From Setaria digitata (lineage: Eukaryota; Nematoda; Chromadorea; Rhabditida; Setariidae): DNA of 64,000 nucleotides. The notes beneath the pieces were generated by a model, which saw only the letters and a list, made by a program, of their open reading frames with translations, was not told the DNA's origin and did no database searches. The first letter of the stretch is position 1, and each line of letters starts with the position of its first letter. The position numbers were made by a program, and so were the translations under genes. The stretch is taken from contig RCAB01000178.1 in the NCBI GenBank assembly GCA_003640385.1, positions 1 through 64,000 on the forward strand, given 5' to 3'. Positions 1 to 15,796 of this stretch are shown piece by piece.

Positions 1-986
1 ATCCAATGGTACCAGGGCAAGTAGATAAACACAAAATATCAACCTATGAAAATCCGGCCGAGCGGATAAGATCCGTTTACTTACAAATACTAGTCACCAA
101 TTTACTGCATGTTCGTTGGTACACTAATTGCTTTCATTCTTTTTTTCAAATAATTAATATCATTCCTGTAAAATACTATAAATCTGAAACCACTGATTTA
201 TTAACATAACAGCGGAAACATTTCTAACATAACAATGACTTCCCCATCAAATTCTACCAGCTCTCATTCTGGACCGGTAAAGATACGGAACTATGGCGAA
301 TTGTCGCATCGACGAACGGTTGGTATCCAACTTGCAACTTGAAATCATCAATTTTGAGTGTTTTGTTAGTTGAGGCTGGGATTTGAACGTGGTAGGTGGA
401 ATTAGTTGGGAAGGAATAGAGGACGTTAGTTCCACGTCATCACGCTTGGCGAAATGTCACAATAATATACGCTTGGATTACAGTAAGTCACTTGTACGTT
501 TATTGCATTTTCAAGACTGACCCGTGAGGAATGTTAGTAGCAATGCTGTTACGTACGTGAATGACTGAGGCAACGTTGGAAACATTTCTCAGTATGGTAC
601 TTGTGCGTCATTTATCTTCATAAGTAACTTGGTTTCTCAGCCAGTCATTAAAGTTGTTTATATTTAAGGCGCTTATATCAAAGAGAGCTTCGTTTAATAT
701 GTTTTCATACGCACGCTTAACAACGTTTTGCTGTGTTCCAGGATTTTATAGAAAATTCTAGATCTTTAAAAGTATGGTAGGATTTTAGGATATATTCAAC
801 TGGTAACTGGTTTTCCTCAATGTCATGAAGGTTTATATTGTAAATCATCTAATTTTTTTCTGTGATTCATCTATGGGTTTCAGCAACTGAACTGATTTAT
901 CTTTTATTACAGTTACGAATATTTGTTGTGAATTAGAAAGAAAGCAGTACTGATAGATCTATAATGCCACTGATGTATTTGACACG
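1..986. other. Upstream region with no supported gene
   Basis: No exon with flanking splice sites or a recognisable protein segment was found here. The short open frames are AT-rich and unconvincing. The stretch is upstream of the mannosidase gene and probably carries its promoter, but no specific element could be identified. Confidence 0.5.
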
Positions 987-4880
<3,894 letters not shown>

Positions 4881-4972
4881 AAATACTTCTAATTAGTCTT
4901 TCAGTTTATGTAAAGCATCGAGAAGTTGTGCTACCCCGGTATTGTAGATTTTTGAATTTGTTATTCAGCCTT

Positions 4973-4978
4973 AATAAA
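4973..4978 (+). terminator. Polyadenylation signal of the mannosidase gene
   Basis: AATAAA lies 93 bases after the mannosidase stop codon, in a short AT-rich 3' untranslated region. It is the first canonical hexamer after the stop. Confidence 0.6.
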
Positions 4979-5104
4979 AGCCGCTTACTGGATCGCTGTG
5001 TCTTCTCCACAGGTTTTCTGTTCGTTTGAAATTTCGGAGAATATTTTATTCACTTCAGCACTAATATATGTACTTTTTATTTTATATATATGTATATATA
5101 TATA

Positions 5105-5153
5105 TTACTCTTCGGTAAATAACATCAAGCGGATACCTGTAACATATAGGTAA

Positions 5154-5156
<3 letters not shown>
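5105..5156 (+). pseudogene. Partial copy of mannosidase exon 11 with its splice donor
   Basis: These 52 bases match 4612-4663 (the end of exon 11 plus the start of the next intron) at 48 positions. They would read YSSVNNIKRIPVTYR followed by GTAAGT. Of the changes inside codons, two are silent and one codon changes Val to Ile. No other mannosidase exon was found nearby, and the copy is embedded in TA dinucleotide repeats. It is most simply a non-functional duplicated fragment. Confidence 0.8.

Positions 5157-5189
<33 letters not shown>
5157..5189. repeat. TA dinucleotide microsatellite
   Basis: A nearly pure TA tract directly follows the duplicated exon fragment. A second, interrupted TA tract lies just before it at about 5083-5104. 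Confidence 0.9.
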
Positions 5190-5193
<4 letters not shown>

Positions 5194-5552
5194 GTTTATT
5201 CATTTATTTGTTTATTTATTTATTCTGCTACATTGAATGTTTAGTTTTCATAAACAGCTGAATATTCAAATCCTTTTGGGTTTTCACGCCTGGTGCCAAA
5301 ATTCTTTCGAATTGTGTGATGCAGCAAGATTATGCCGGTTAATTTTCGTTATTCTTCTAAGAAATTTAGGGAGCTGTACTGTAATGTAGCCTGTGCTTAC
5401 TTGAATTATGATATACCTTGTTCTAATTTATATGTTGTAAATCATATCTCGGTGACTTCATATATTGTTATACTATTATGCTTTCTCAAATTTTATTGTG
5501 ATTTGTCTTCTTTAAATAATTTTCAGAAGTCTAGGCCAGCTATTTTTGATAA

Positions 5553-5786
5553 GTTGGAAGGGAATATGATCTTTTACCGAAGATTATTAAATTTTTGATT
5601 AATGAATGGTTGATTTTAAAGGATCCTCATCTTTCTGAGAAGTGGAAGGAAATAAGGAGTCATTCCTTCTTCCCATATCGAAATGCATCATGGAGCTGGC
5701 GAGCAACACTGATTCAGCTGTGTAAAATAATGAAAACTAAAAGCCATTATTTTTTCCTTTTAATGCTGGAATTCGATGGAAATTAG
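5553..5786 (+). other. Orphan protein-like open frame, possibly a decayed gene
   Basis: The frame is open from 5553 to the TAG at 5784-5786 and reads like protein, including DPHLSEKWKEIRSHSFFPYR. Just upstream a good acceptor (TTTTCAG, ending about 5526) leads into a different frame reading KSRPAIFDKLE. The two would join only across a one-base shift near the GGAAGGGAA run. I do not recognise the family. It could be a pseudogene with a frameshift, an exon of an unrecognised gene, or chance. Confidence 0.25.
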
Positions 5787-5789
5787 TAT

Positions 5790-7887
5790 TTTGAATCAGA
5801 TATCTTTCAACTTCCAATTTATCATTTTTACTGCAATTACTCATATTTCATGGCTTTTTGGTAATAATCTTTCTATTATAGATTGCTTATTGTGTCTAAA
5901 TTTGTTCAGAAGTTTTCTTAAATTTCGATAGTCAACTTTATATAAAAAGATGAATACAACTAATGCAATAGATAAGAAAAAAGTATTTGCTTATGTCGTT
6001 TATAGTAAGTAAATATTCCATATGCTTGACGGCATCTAGAAGAGAACTAAATGAGAGTCTAGAAAATGAAGAAAAAGCAGATGGAAGTCGTGAAAAGTAG
6101 AGGAAATGGTTCTGTCGGGCGTGTATTAGTTCCTCAATGTTATCAAAGATACATTGTGAATTGAGTGTTCAGATTAGTGTATATGTTATGTGCAGACAGA
6201 TGTATGGAATATTTTAGGAACATTTCGTCATATAATTTAAGCAGTATGATATTCAAATGCTTATTTTGATGATTAATACGATATATGGGGTGTAACTACG
6301 GTTGTTCTGTGTTATCTTTATTAATTATTTGGTACTTTTTAGATGATCTTAATGTTTGAAAAGTGTTTGTCCTGTTCGAAATTTTTGTTTTTCAATGTAT
6401 TTAAATTTACGAAAGTTGTTGTTTGATTATTTTACGGTTCTTAAAAATAAAACAAACTTTCTTGGAAAATTTAAAAAACTTTCCACCTTTGATGCGTTCA
6501 TTTTTGTATTACAATTGATGAGTGAGCGAAGTGTAATGTTTAGGCACTGCGAAGGATAAAATAAGGATCATAACTGTGACTTTTTGTTAATAATAATTTG
6601 TATCTGAGTAAGTGAAAAGAAAAAAAAAGAAGTCGATATTTAACGGGACTGTTTGTTTTGAAATGGAGCAGTAATGTTTTTGCAGTATGATAGAATTATT
6701 TGTATACCAGTTGAAAGAGATAAATATATATACAGTGCAAGTCTTAGTTTTTATCTTTTTATATAAGTTCAACTGGTGATGCTCGACTGTAGTGTGGTTT
6801 ATTACTTATATTCTCTTGCTCCCCGATCCTATTCGCTGTAGATAATGAAAGCGTTATTTCAATAAAATCGTAGGATAAAAGCATGGGAGTCAAGAAATGA
6901 ATTTTTGTGGAAATTTTCATATCGATGTTTTAAACATACTGTAATAGATTTCGCTCCGTTGTACCTGCATGACTTAAATAAAATATCGGCTTACAAATGA
7001 GTATGACTGTTAGGGTTATCTCCTCTGAAATTCTATGGATAGGCATTAAATTCCTTAAAAACTGAATTTATGCAGTTTTTCAGTATACATGATCAGCAAT
7101 CATTAAGTGTCTGACACCTAAGGCTGCTTCCTGGACAAGTTCAGAACAACAGTGCTTCTTCTATTTTAGATATGTTTTCATGTAGAATTGAAATTTAAAA
7201 TGCATAATTTACGTTATCTAAATAGTTTATCAGTTAGTTTGCCAGAAAAAAATACGGTAGCGACTTTTTTTTTGTCTGTCAGATATTTCCTCCGAAAGTT
7301 GTTTCATTTCACTGCTGCATTTAAAACGCTCAAATCGAACTTCTGAATAGTGAGTTAGTTATACATCCCGAAATTTGACAAAATCATTCAATTGTCTCAG
7401 TCTCAGAGAGGATGATGGCCAATTCAGATTGAATATGGAATATCCAAAATTATTCATAATTTTGAAATCGATTTTATATGATGAAATCATATCTAAAATA
7501 GACGAAGTTCCGTTCCACTGAACATTTTCAATAGTTGTGATCGGGCGTGCTGCAGCTTTCGACTTGTTGTCGGAGAGTTCGTGACCATGGACAGTTTTCT
7601 TATTACGATTCTTATTATGCGTGTTTCTGCTGCAGTATGATTTCCATTTACCTCTTACGACCATTAGCATTCATTTCTTGTAATACGGCACCAGGATGGG
7701 TTGGAAGTAATCTTCTCTCCAAAGGAAATCGAGGTTTAGTTCAAATGTGATTGCTTGTGAATGAGGGGATAAGCTTTGCAGAAAATGTGAGTAGGATTCG
7801 GAAGACACTTGTAAAGTTTTCAGAATATGATGTAAATAAAGATGAGATATCAACTAGTAACGATATGTTGAATAGATAGCGAGTTTG
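5790..7887. other. Gene-free stretch
   Basis: AT-rich sequence with short open frames on both strands. None has both splice sites and protein-like composition. Nothing else was recognised. Confidence 0.5.
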
Positions 7888-8782
7888 ATGTCAACCATAA
7901 ACGCAATTATTGTTCTCGTAAATGCAAATTATTATGGGCATAGTTTGATTCCTGTGATCGGATTCGTTTTACTCGTATTTCTTGTTATCTGGGCATTTAT
8001 CGCTGTGGCTGATGTTTTTGTTGGATTACACGAAAAATATATTTGGGTTATTAACTTTTATGCAACTTTTAAAGTTTTTAAAATTATTGGAACCGTCTGT
8101 TTAAGCATTTTAGAAATGATTCCACAGAAGATTGATTCGTTGCTCTTTCATATTTAAATATACTCAGCAAGTAAATTAATTCAGCGTAATGAATTTACAA
8201 CGATAGAATAAATTGTTACTTGAAGACGCTGATTCTGACTGATAACAATAGAATCAATAGAATCAGTGGAATCATACGTAATGGGAATCAATAAGTGCTA
8301 AAGAAAAATTTAAAATTTTCATCTATTAGCGCATTTTGCAGGTAAGCAGAGTGATGTGGTTTGGTGTACCATATGGCTTATTGACAGCTTACTTCGTGAC
8401 ATCCGCTTACCTTTATGCTGTATCACATAGAAGCTTAATTATTGTTAATACTTATCATGAAAGATTACTTTTTTTTTCTCTTTGCTTTGACTATTTTCTC
8501 AAAAAAGAAAAAACTTAATCCTATAAATCTCGCTATTTTATTTAAATTAACAAAACTCGGGGATTAAATTATAGCTAGCATAACGTTATTTTATTGGATA
8601 CTGGACATGTGAAAGTGAACCTGTTCCTCTGAAATTTGCGGTAATAACTTAAAAACTTAATTCCAACCAAACAGTTGCCTTAAATTATTTAGGGATTTGC
8701 ATGGATGGCGGCATGTAATATAGTTACGGATGCTTATATGATAAATTGTCTGTCAAAAGATTCGATGCTAATTCATACATAG
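7888..8782 (+). CDS. Candidate small multi-span membrane protein
   Basis: Proposed exons 7888-8046, 8342-8443 and 8693-8782 join in phase 0 to 116 residues ending in TAG. Three hydrophobic stretches are visible: around LIPVIGFVLLVFLVIWAFIA, WFGVPYGLLTAYFVTSAYLY and GFAWMAACNIVTDAYMINCL. Exon 2 follows TTTTGCAG and exon 3 follows ATTTAG, both good worm acceptors. The donors (GTTATT, GTTAAT) are weak, so the end of exon 1 is uncertain; without splicing, that frame runs on to 8157. An upstream coding exon is possible. I do not recognise a family and propose no function beyond membrane location. Confidence 0.4.
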
Positions 8783-10301
8783 AGATGGCATGATATATTT
8801 TTAATTATCTGAAATGATTTTCTATTATTAAATTTTTGCAAGATAAAATAAAAATGAATATATAGTTTGAATATAATTTTGACATCGTATATTTAGTGGT
8901 TAGAAAAGCTTATGGTGAGGATTTCCGATCTTAGGTCTCAATTATTTCATTATTTCAACAATATCACTTTAAAATGGATAATTAGTATGAAAATAATAAA
9001 AATATCTAATCAGTACGAAAATAATTATCGATATTTAATGTAGTAATTTGAAGAGCAGAAGATTATACAGCAGATAAATAAATAGCAATCAGATAAAGCG
9101 GAAAATTTAAAAACTGATGGATGTAAAAATGGTGGAAGAGTAGAATACAACATAAGATAAAATGACAAAATTCAAAAAGTGAAAGAGTAATACTGCAAAT
9201 ATTTGATAAAAACTCACAGGAAACTGAGATAAATCTAAAATGCCTTTTTCTATTTTCACATCACTTTGCACTCTAGGTAAAAGAAACTGAAAGAGTTTTG
9301 GGAAAAACGAAAAATGAGACATTATTTTCATCTATTCGCATCATGCTAATTATAATTAATTTTTCATTGCTTTTTCAGTCAAGGATATAACATATGTAAA
9401 TATTTTGCATAAATATAAATCATCCACTACTTTTCATATTACTAACTACTATTTTTTTGTGAATATTTCACATTAATAAATAAGTAATGGACAAGCTAAT
9501 TAGTTGATTAGAGAAATAGGCAGCTAAATTAAAAATTAAGAGATAATTTATAATAAAAAAATGTATTTTCACATTCTTGCTACTATAAAGATTAGTGCTT
9601 AATGAGAAAACCGATAGAATTTAAAAGTAAAAAAAAAGAAAGTAAAAAAAAAAAAAAAACTGCGAAGAGTTGAAAAGGGATTCATTGTAAAAATTGATAC
9701 TTTTACCTGATTTAGAAATGGTGATAAGTGATTAATTTTGAATGAAAAAAAAAAACATTGGAAGTAATGAAATAGAAAATAAAGCGAAAAGCCCGATAGG
9801 AATAAGAAAGTTTTTTATAAAGAAAAAATTGGCCGAAAATTTAAGACACAAAAAACGCATGGACTACCAACATAATAGACTAAGCAATGGCACTTAGCGT
9901 CTTCATGGTTAACGTGTAAAAACCCCGCAATAGCTATTTAGATTGACCGCTCTAGCTAATATCTTGAGAAAAACAATGAACTTCTGGAAGATACCGGAGA
10001 CTATTTATAATGAATCCGGTTTCTATTTGGGAAATTTAACGAGAAACCTATATGAAGCAACTGCAGACGATTAATGAAGTATTTTCTCACTCAAGGATTG
10101 CTCATAGCTGGTTGGTTTTTCCGCCGCTCTCGTGTGCTCTTCTTCGGGGCAGTCAATTTCTTTCACCAACCCAGAAGCTTTCTCGAAGAACCAAACCGGA
10201 AACAAACTTCCGCTCTCTGTCAGGATTCTTCAACCGTCATCCATCCGACTTCAGTGCATTTTTATCAGGACACATCGCAGAAGAAACAGTTCAAAGAAAT
10301 A
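8783..10301. other. Intergenic AT-rich region
   Basis: No supportable exon. Near the right end an open frame from 10074 runs without a stop into the first exon of the next gene. I treat it as upstream sequence because the later ATG at 10302 gives an N-terminus like that of the neighbouring gene at 13213. Confidence 0.45.
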
Positions 10302-12097
10302 ATGGCTGTCGTCATGATGATCACTTGTATCCTGTCAATATTCACCAACATTATCGCACCAACACTGATCATTTTAAGTATTATACAATGCGCCGCTAAA
10401 AAAACGTTAGTAAAAAAATTTGGCTTTTAAAAGCGTATCAAATATTTGAATTTTTTATTTTTTCTTTTTTTTTTTAAAATTCGAAAAGTGTTCTCTCCAA
10501 ATAGTTCATTTAGATAGGGTTTTTCTAAGAACCTTTATATTAAAAAAAGAAGATTTTAATTTAGCTTGCTGAATTTTCCAAATTCAAATTCCTTTAAAGA
10601 GCTTCGAAATCAATGCTTCATATCTCCTAATTCTCCAGTTATTTGAAAATGAGTTTAAATTGTGTATGGGACTGAATTATGTTTGAAAATCTACTTTTCA
10701 TTTCTTAAAATTTTAATTGCAAAATCTTCGAATATGTTAAAGATTAAAAATTCCAAACGATATCAGTCATCCCATGCCAGATACTTACGTCCCAGTCGGA
10801 TTGCTAGTCGTTTCTTACATATTTAAGAGTGTTTTGACTAAATCTGTTATCAGTTAATAACAGCACTTGATAACCAATCAGTAAGGAGTAAAGAAATTGC
10901 TACAGTATACGGGTCAGTCTGTTAAAATACCGACTTGCGGAGGAGTATCGTAGCGCTTAGAAAGTTAGAGAAGGCAGTCGAGAAAGTATTTGGTACGGTA
11001 GAGACGGTAGGTAGTAGGTCCTTTTTTAATCGTAGATTATCAGAAAGGCAGAAGATAAATGGAACTAATTTTAGTGATAAGCCACCGCCAGCAGCGGGAG
11101 GTGCTGCCGCTGCGGCAGCTGCACCGACAGGTGCAGCGAAATCCGGAGACGAAAAGAAAGGGGAAGAGAAAAAAGACGAGAAAAAAGAAGGGGAAGGTGA
11201 CAAGAAGAGCAAGAAAACAGAACCAGAAAAGAAGGAGGGTGAGGGTGGCGAAGGGGAGAAGAAAGGTGATGAAAAGAAGGAAAGTGAAGGTGAAAAGAAG
11301 GAAGAAGATAAGAAAGAGGGAGAAGGTGATAAAAAGGAGGGTGGCAAGAAGAGCGAAGAGAAAAAAGAAGAAAAAAAAGAGGGAGAGGTAAGTATTAGGC
11401 TTCGTATAAAGCGATAGACTGAACTTGTTACTTGGCCAGATCAATTTGGATCAGGTATGTTGTAAATTGGATGTATTATGCGTATAGCACACTTAGAGTT
11501 GTCAGAAACAAGGCCCAACAAAATGACTGTCGAATATTTGAAATAATGCAAAACCGTCTAATCCATGCCGTTATGTGATGAGTAGCCATAAGGATAAGGA
11601 TAGGGCCAAGATGGACAGGAATCTGATCGATTATGAATTTGTAGTACTGAAAATTACAATTTTCAAACTGTAGGAGGAGAAGAAGGAGGGTGACAAGAAG
11701 GAGTCACAGAAAGATGGATCGAAGAAGGAGGGTTCCAAGAAAGAAGGCTCCAAAAAGGAAGGATCAAAGAAGGAAGAGTCGAAAAAAGAGGCAAGTCGAA
11801 TATTGCCATCCTGTTTCTTCTAAGAAAACTTTTCTAATTATCTAATGGTTGTTTGTTCAGGAAGAGAAGAAGAGTTCGAAGAAAGAGAGTTCCAAGAAAG
11901 AAGGCTCGAAAAAAGAAGGTTCCAAGAAGGAGGCATGTTTCTCGCCTTACTTGCTACATTCTAATGTTGAATAGTGAAGTTTTTAAAAATTCTTATTGTT
12001 ATAGGAAGGTGAAGGTGAAAAGAAGGAAGAGGAAAAAAAGGATGAAGAAAAGAAGGAAGAAGAAAAAAAAGATGAGGAAGAAAAGAAAGAAGAATAG
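10302..12097 (+). CDS. Membrane-anchored Lys/Glu-rich low-complexity protein
   Basis: Five exons: 10302-10405, 11075-11387, 11674-11790, 11861-11932, 12005-12097, giving 232 residues. The N-terminus (starting MAVVMMITCILS) is a hydrophobic signal anchor of about 30 residues ending in CAAKK. A short Pro/Ala linker (PPPAAGG) follows, then about 180 residues made almost only of Lys, Glu, Gly, Ser and Asp in short repeats such as KKEGSKKEGSKK. The last two introns start with GC instead of GT (11791 GCAAGT, 11933 GCATGT). The start of exon 2 is uncertain because acceptors at about 11035 and 11051 are also usable. No catalytic domain is seen; the tail looks disordered and highly charged. The next gene, on the same strand, has the same plan. 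I do not recognise a named family. Confidence 0.72.
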
Positions 12098-12268
12098 GTG
12101 ATGGAATCTAGGGATGGAAGGGAAAGAGGCTGGGGGGATGGAAAGAATTCGTAAAAAGTGAACAGGAGATTAAATAAGAGAGCTAATAATCCATGACTTT
12201 ATGCCTTGGATCGCTTAATTTCTACTGACAAAATGCTTCTCTAAGCACTACTTCTCTATACAAATATG

Positions 12269-12274
12269 AATAAA
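12269..12274 (+). terminator. Likely polyadenylation signal of the Lys/Glu-rich gene
   Basis: AATAAA lies 172 bases after the stop at 12097. It is the first canonical hexamer noted in this 3' flank. Confidence 0.4.
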
Positions 12275-13212
12275 TTATTTATGCTCATCAAGATGGTGTT
12301 GTGTGTGATAACGACAGAATTTGACATGGAGACTGTTGAACTGACCCAAGTCACTATCAGTTATCGATTAGTGGTAATGATCATGTCTGAATCATGAATA
12401 ATTCGTCTAAAATCGTGATTCCATTCGCTTCATTCTACGGTATCGATATCATCATGACTTGGACTTGGATAGCCGTGATACTCTATTTCTAAGATGGTCG
12501 TAATTTTAAATTGCCGTGAGGACACATGATTGAGGTAGTATTTAAAAGGAAATATGTTGGAAGCAGTTTAGTATATAGTAGCACATATATAGTATAAAAT
12601 AAATTATTTGTTTGTCATATTAAAATGAGGAAAAATCTAAAGAGAAAGGATAAGGGAGGTGAAGAATTCAATAGCGATCGATCATTGGTTAAGTGGAAAT
12701 TGACCGGGAAAATTACTGTGAGACAAGAAAACAGCACTTCTTCAATTAATTCGATTCAGTTCACTTCAGCTGACAATGTTTCCATCCATATTATCATTCT
12801 GAATCCCTCATCCTTGCCTTTATCGGCTTCAAAATATGCAAAATTCAAATTTTGCATAAAAAGCTTATGGTAGGCAATATAATTGCTGACGCATAACATT
12901 ATGTTTATTATTCTTATTAGAAGTACAGTGGAAAGTGTAGAAGTCTACGATATTCTGCCGTCAGGGTAATAGGATTGAACTGTGGATTGGAAAATATATC
13001 TCATCCGGGAAAGTAAACGAATTTGGGATATACTGTGTTCTGGCCGCATTTTGGCCCAGTGAATTTGCTCTCATTATGATCCTACGGATTTTTTAGATGA
13101 TTTATCTACCTCAGCTTCTTCTCCAAATTTATTTCTAATTTTTGTTATTATAGGAAGAACTAAATAAAAGTAGACAGTTAGCGCCTTTCGGCCACTAATA
13201 ACGACGAACAAG
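12275..13212. other. Spacer between the two anchored low-complexity genes
   Basis: It contains one 82-codon ATG frame (12625-12873) with no recognisable features, which I do not call as a gene. The spacer is too long for a typical nematode operon junction, so independent promoters are likely. Confidence 0.4.
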
Positions 13213-15796
13213 ATGGGACTGATTGAATCGCCTGTATCTTTGATTCTGCATTTTATAATAATGCTATTCGTTACCGTAATCTATTTCACTATTTGCTGTA
13301 GCTCTAAGAAAGCTCCTCGTACGGTTCGTTAGTAAATTTTTGAAATTTTTCAATATTAATCATTTTTTTTTTTTTTTAAAAAATATGAGCTAGAAAATTT
13401 CCTATTTCTCGTGTGAGTCTAGACTGACCAGAGATTAGGCCAATGAGAAGGGGCAACTCAATTGAAATACAAAGCTAGGAAATGCTTAGTATCAGTGTCA
13501 CCAACCAAGAATTAACCTATCAAAATAATCAAAATTAATTAACCTATGTTCTTGAGTATTCCTTAACAATAATGGAGGGAAAAAGTATTTCTGGCTAACA
13601 GTTACTAAGAGAGATAATTTCACCAACTATAATTTAACAGGAATTGCTATTATTAACTTCACTTGATTATGTCTATTTTTTCTTTTTTTTTTTCTAATAA
13701 AATTCTTTTAAGAGAAGAGAAACCTCGGGTGAACAGAAAGGATTTTCAGGCGACCGTAAGTGAAGTTACGAAGTTTTTAGTAATTACTTGATTTTATTCT
13801 TCTTTTCTTTTTTTGTTCTTTTCTTTTGTTATGGAATAGCGATATATTAGCATACTGGACAACCTTTGATTAGTAGAAAATCAAGAACTGCTAGGAATCA
13901 CATTATAAACATCCGGACTAATGCAAAAGAAAAAATGAAAATTAAGACTTTTAATTGAATTTTCTTGGAAAAAAATGTCACATTTTATGGATTAAAGATA
14001 AATGACTTGAGAAGTAGTAGTTTCACAAATCAATTTGTTAGATTAACTGTGCAGGTAGGTATGTTCAGGTGACGATAAGTTGCAAAACATTTTAAAATGA
14101 GCTTTTTGGATTAACAAATTGCAGAAGCACAAGTGCCAGGAAGTGCAGACAGTGGTCAAGTTAATAGAGTAAGTTTGAAATCTCTTCAGACCAGAACAAT
14201 ATTCATAAGGACAAACTTTACGTTTAATTTTATTCTAAGCAGTCATTTGCAACATTTTTATTTCATTTTTCAATTTTAATCTTCGTTTTGCTAGAATGTT
14301 TGTTTTGAACACCTGTGAGACTAAGCAATTGGAAGGTAATACAATAGTTGTATCGTCTAATATGATAATTTAAGGGTGCTGTTCCTCCATCGCCGTCTCC
14401 TGCAGAAACNCAATAGTTGTATCTCTAATATGATAATTTAAGGGTGCTGTTCCTCCATCGCCGTCTCCTGCAGAAACACCGAAAGCACCTGCGCAAGCGG
14501 GCATGGCCGGTAGGTCATCTTGTAGGTTCGGTTGTTTACGAATCGCTGATCTCGAAATAAGTCAATATTTTGTCAGATCAAACATTTTGAACAAGACGGT
14601 AGGAATTTCTAATCATAATTAATTTTATGATAACTAGTTTTTAAGTTTATCTGTAGATGACATATTTTAGGAACATTTGATCCGAACTATCAAACGTTAG
14701 CTGGAGTGGGTGGCGAAGTATTTGGTGAAGATAAGAAAAAAAATGTTGTCGGTGGTGGTGCTGGTGGTGGTGGTGGTGGTGGTGGTGGTGGTGGTATGCC
14801 ACCTCAAGCAGCAGCAGCAGCAGCAGGTGGTGGTGGTGGTGGTGGACCACAAGCACCAGCAGGCGGTGGAATGGCTGGTAAGTTGGAAATTATTTGATAG
14901 TTTTCGCATTTTCAAGGAAATTTTGTCGTTTTATATAGAACTTGCAATAATTAAGCTTAAGTTGAAATTGCTATCAACAGAAAGTTTTTATGAAATTTTT
15001 AGGAACTTTTGATCCCAACTACCAGACGTTAGCTGGTGTGGGTGGTGAGGTATTCGGTGAAGATAAAAAGAGAGATGTTGGTGGTGGTGGTGGTGGTGGT
15101 GCTGGACCAAAAGCTCCTGTTAATAAAGAAGAAAAAGCTGGCACATTTGATCCCAACTATCAGGTATTTAATCTTCTCTTAAAACTTAATGGATTTTTAT
15201 AAAGAATATGTTTGAAATTATCACTTTAATAAGTTCGTAAATTTTACTTCCAGAAACTTGCACTGCACTCATTTATTCATACAAGAAAAAAATTATTTCA
15301 GACCTTGGCTGGAGTTGGTGGTGATGTATTTGGTGCAGATAAAAAGAAAGATGTTGGCGGTGGCGGTGGTGGTGGTGGTGGTGGTGGTGGACCGAGAGCT
15401 CCAGAAAATAGAGAAGTTAAAGCAGGAACTTTTGACCCCAATTACCAGACACTAGCTGGTGTTGGTGGAGATGTATTCGGGCAAGACAAGAAAAAAGCTG
15501 GTGGTGATGGCGGTGGCGGTGGCGGTGGCGGTGGTGGACCAAAAGCCCCAGAAAATAAAGATCTTAAAGCCGGCACATTCGACCCCAATTATCAAGTATA
15601 AAATTAATTGAAGAAAAATTAGAAAGCATTTTGCAGTTGTACAATTTTAAAAGTGCTCATTAACTTCCTTTTCCATCTCTCTCCTCTGTCCTTCTATTCA
15701 CTTATCAATATCCAGTGTCAGCTCTCTTGATATCCTCATTTGCAGACTCTTGCTGGTGTCGGTGGTGATGTCTTTGGCGCAGATAAGAAGGCCTAA
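13213..15796 (+). CDS. Membrane-anchored Gly-rich repeat protein
   Basis: Eight exons: 13213-13323, 13713-13755, 14125-14168, 14443-14509, 14671-14877, 15003-15163, 15302-15595, 15746-15796, giving 325 residues. An N-terminal anchor (starting MGLIESPVSLILHF) ends in CCSSKKAPR. A Pro/Ser/Ala linker built from three tiny exons follows. Then comes a module of about 25 residues, GTFDPNYQTLAGVGG-[ED]-VFG-x-DKK, repeated five times and separated by poly-Gly runs and PKAP or PQAP spacers. The protein ends on the fifth module. The exon 4 region is present twice around an N at 14410; I used the right-hand copy, which continues into the gene. No enzyme domain is seen. The composition suggests a structural, surface or scaffold protein, which is inference. 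The adjacent gene at 10302 has the same N-terminal plan. Confidence 0.85.
14342..14477. repeat. Assembly-type duplication around an N, splitting an exon
   Basis: 14342-14409 and 14411-14477 are nearly identical (one substitution or indel near TATCGTCT versus TATCTCT) and are separated by a single N. Both include the acceptor and first part of exon 4 of the Gly-rich gene. Only the right copy continues into the rest of the exon. Confidence 0.9.

Noticed and set aside
10922..11444. Ser/Pro/Phe-rich minus-strand frames
   Set aside because: Antisense of the Lys/Glu repeats; composition bias alone keeps them open.
14647..14915. His/Thr-rich minus-strand frames
   Set aside because: They are the antisense of the poly-Gly repeats of the plus-strand gene.
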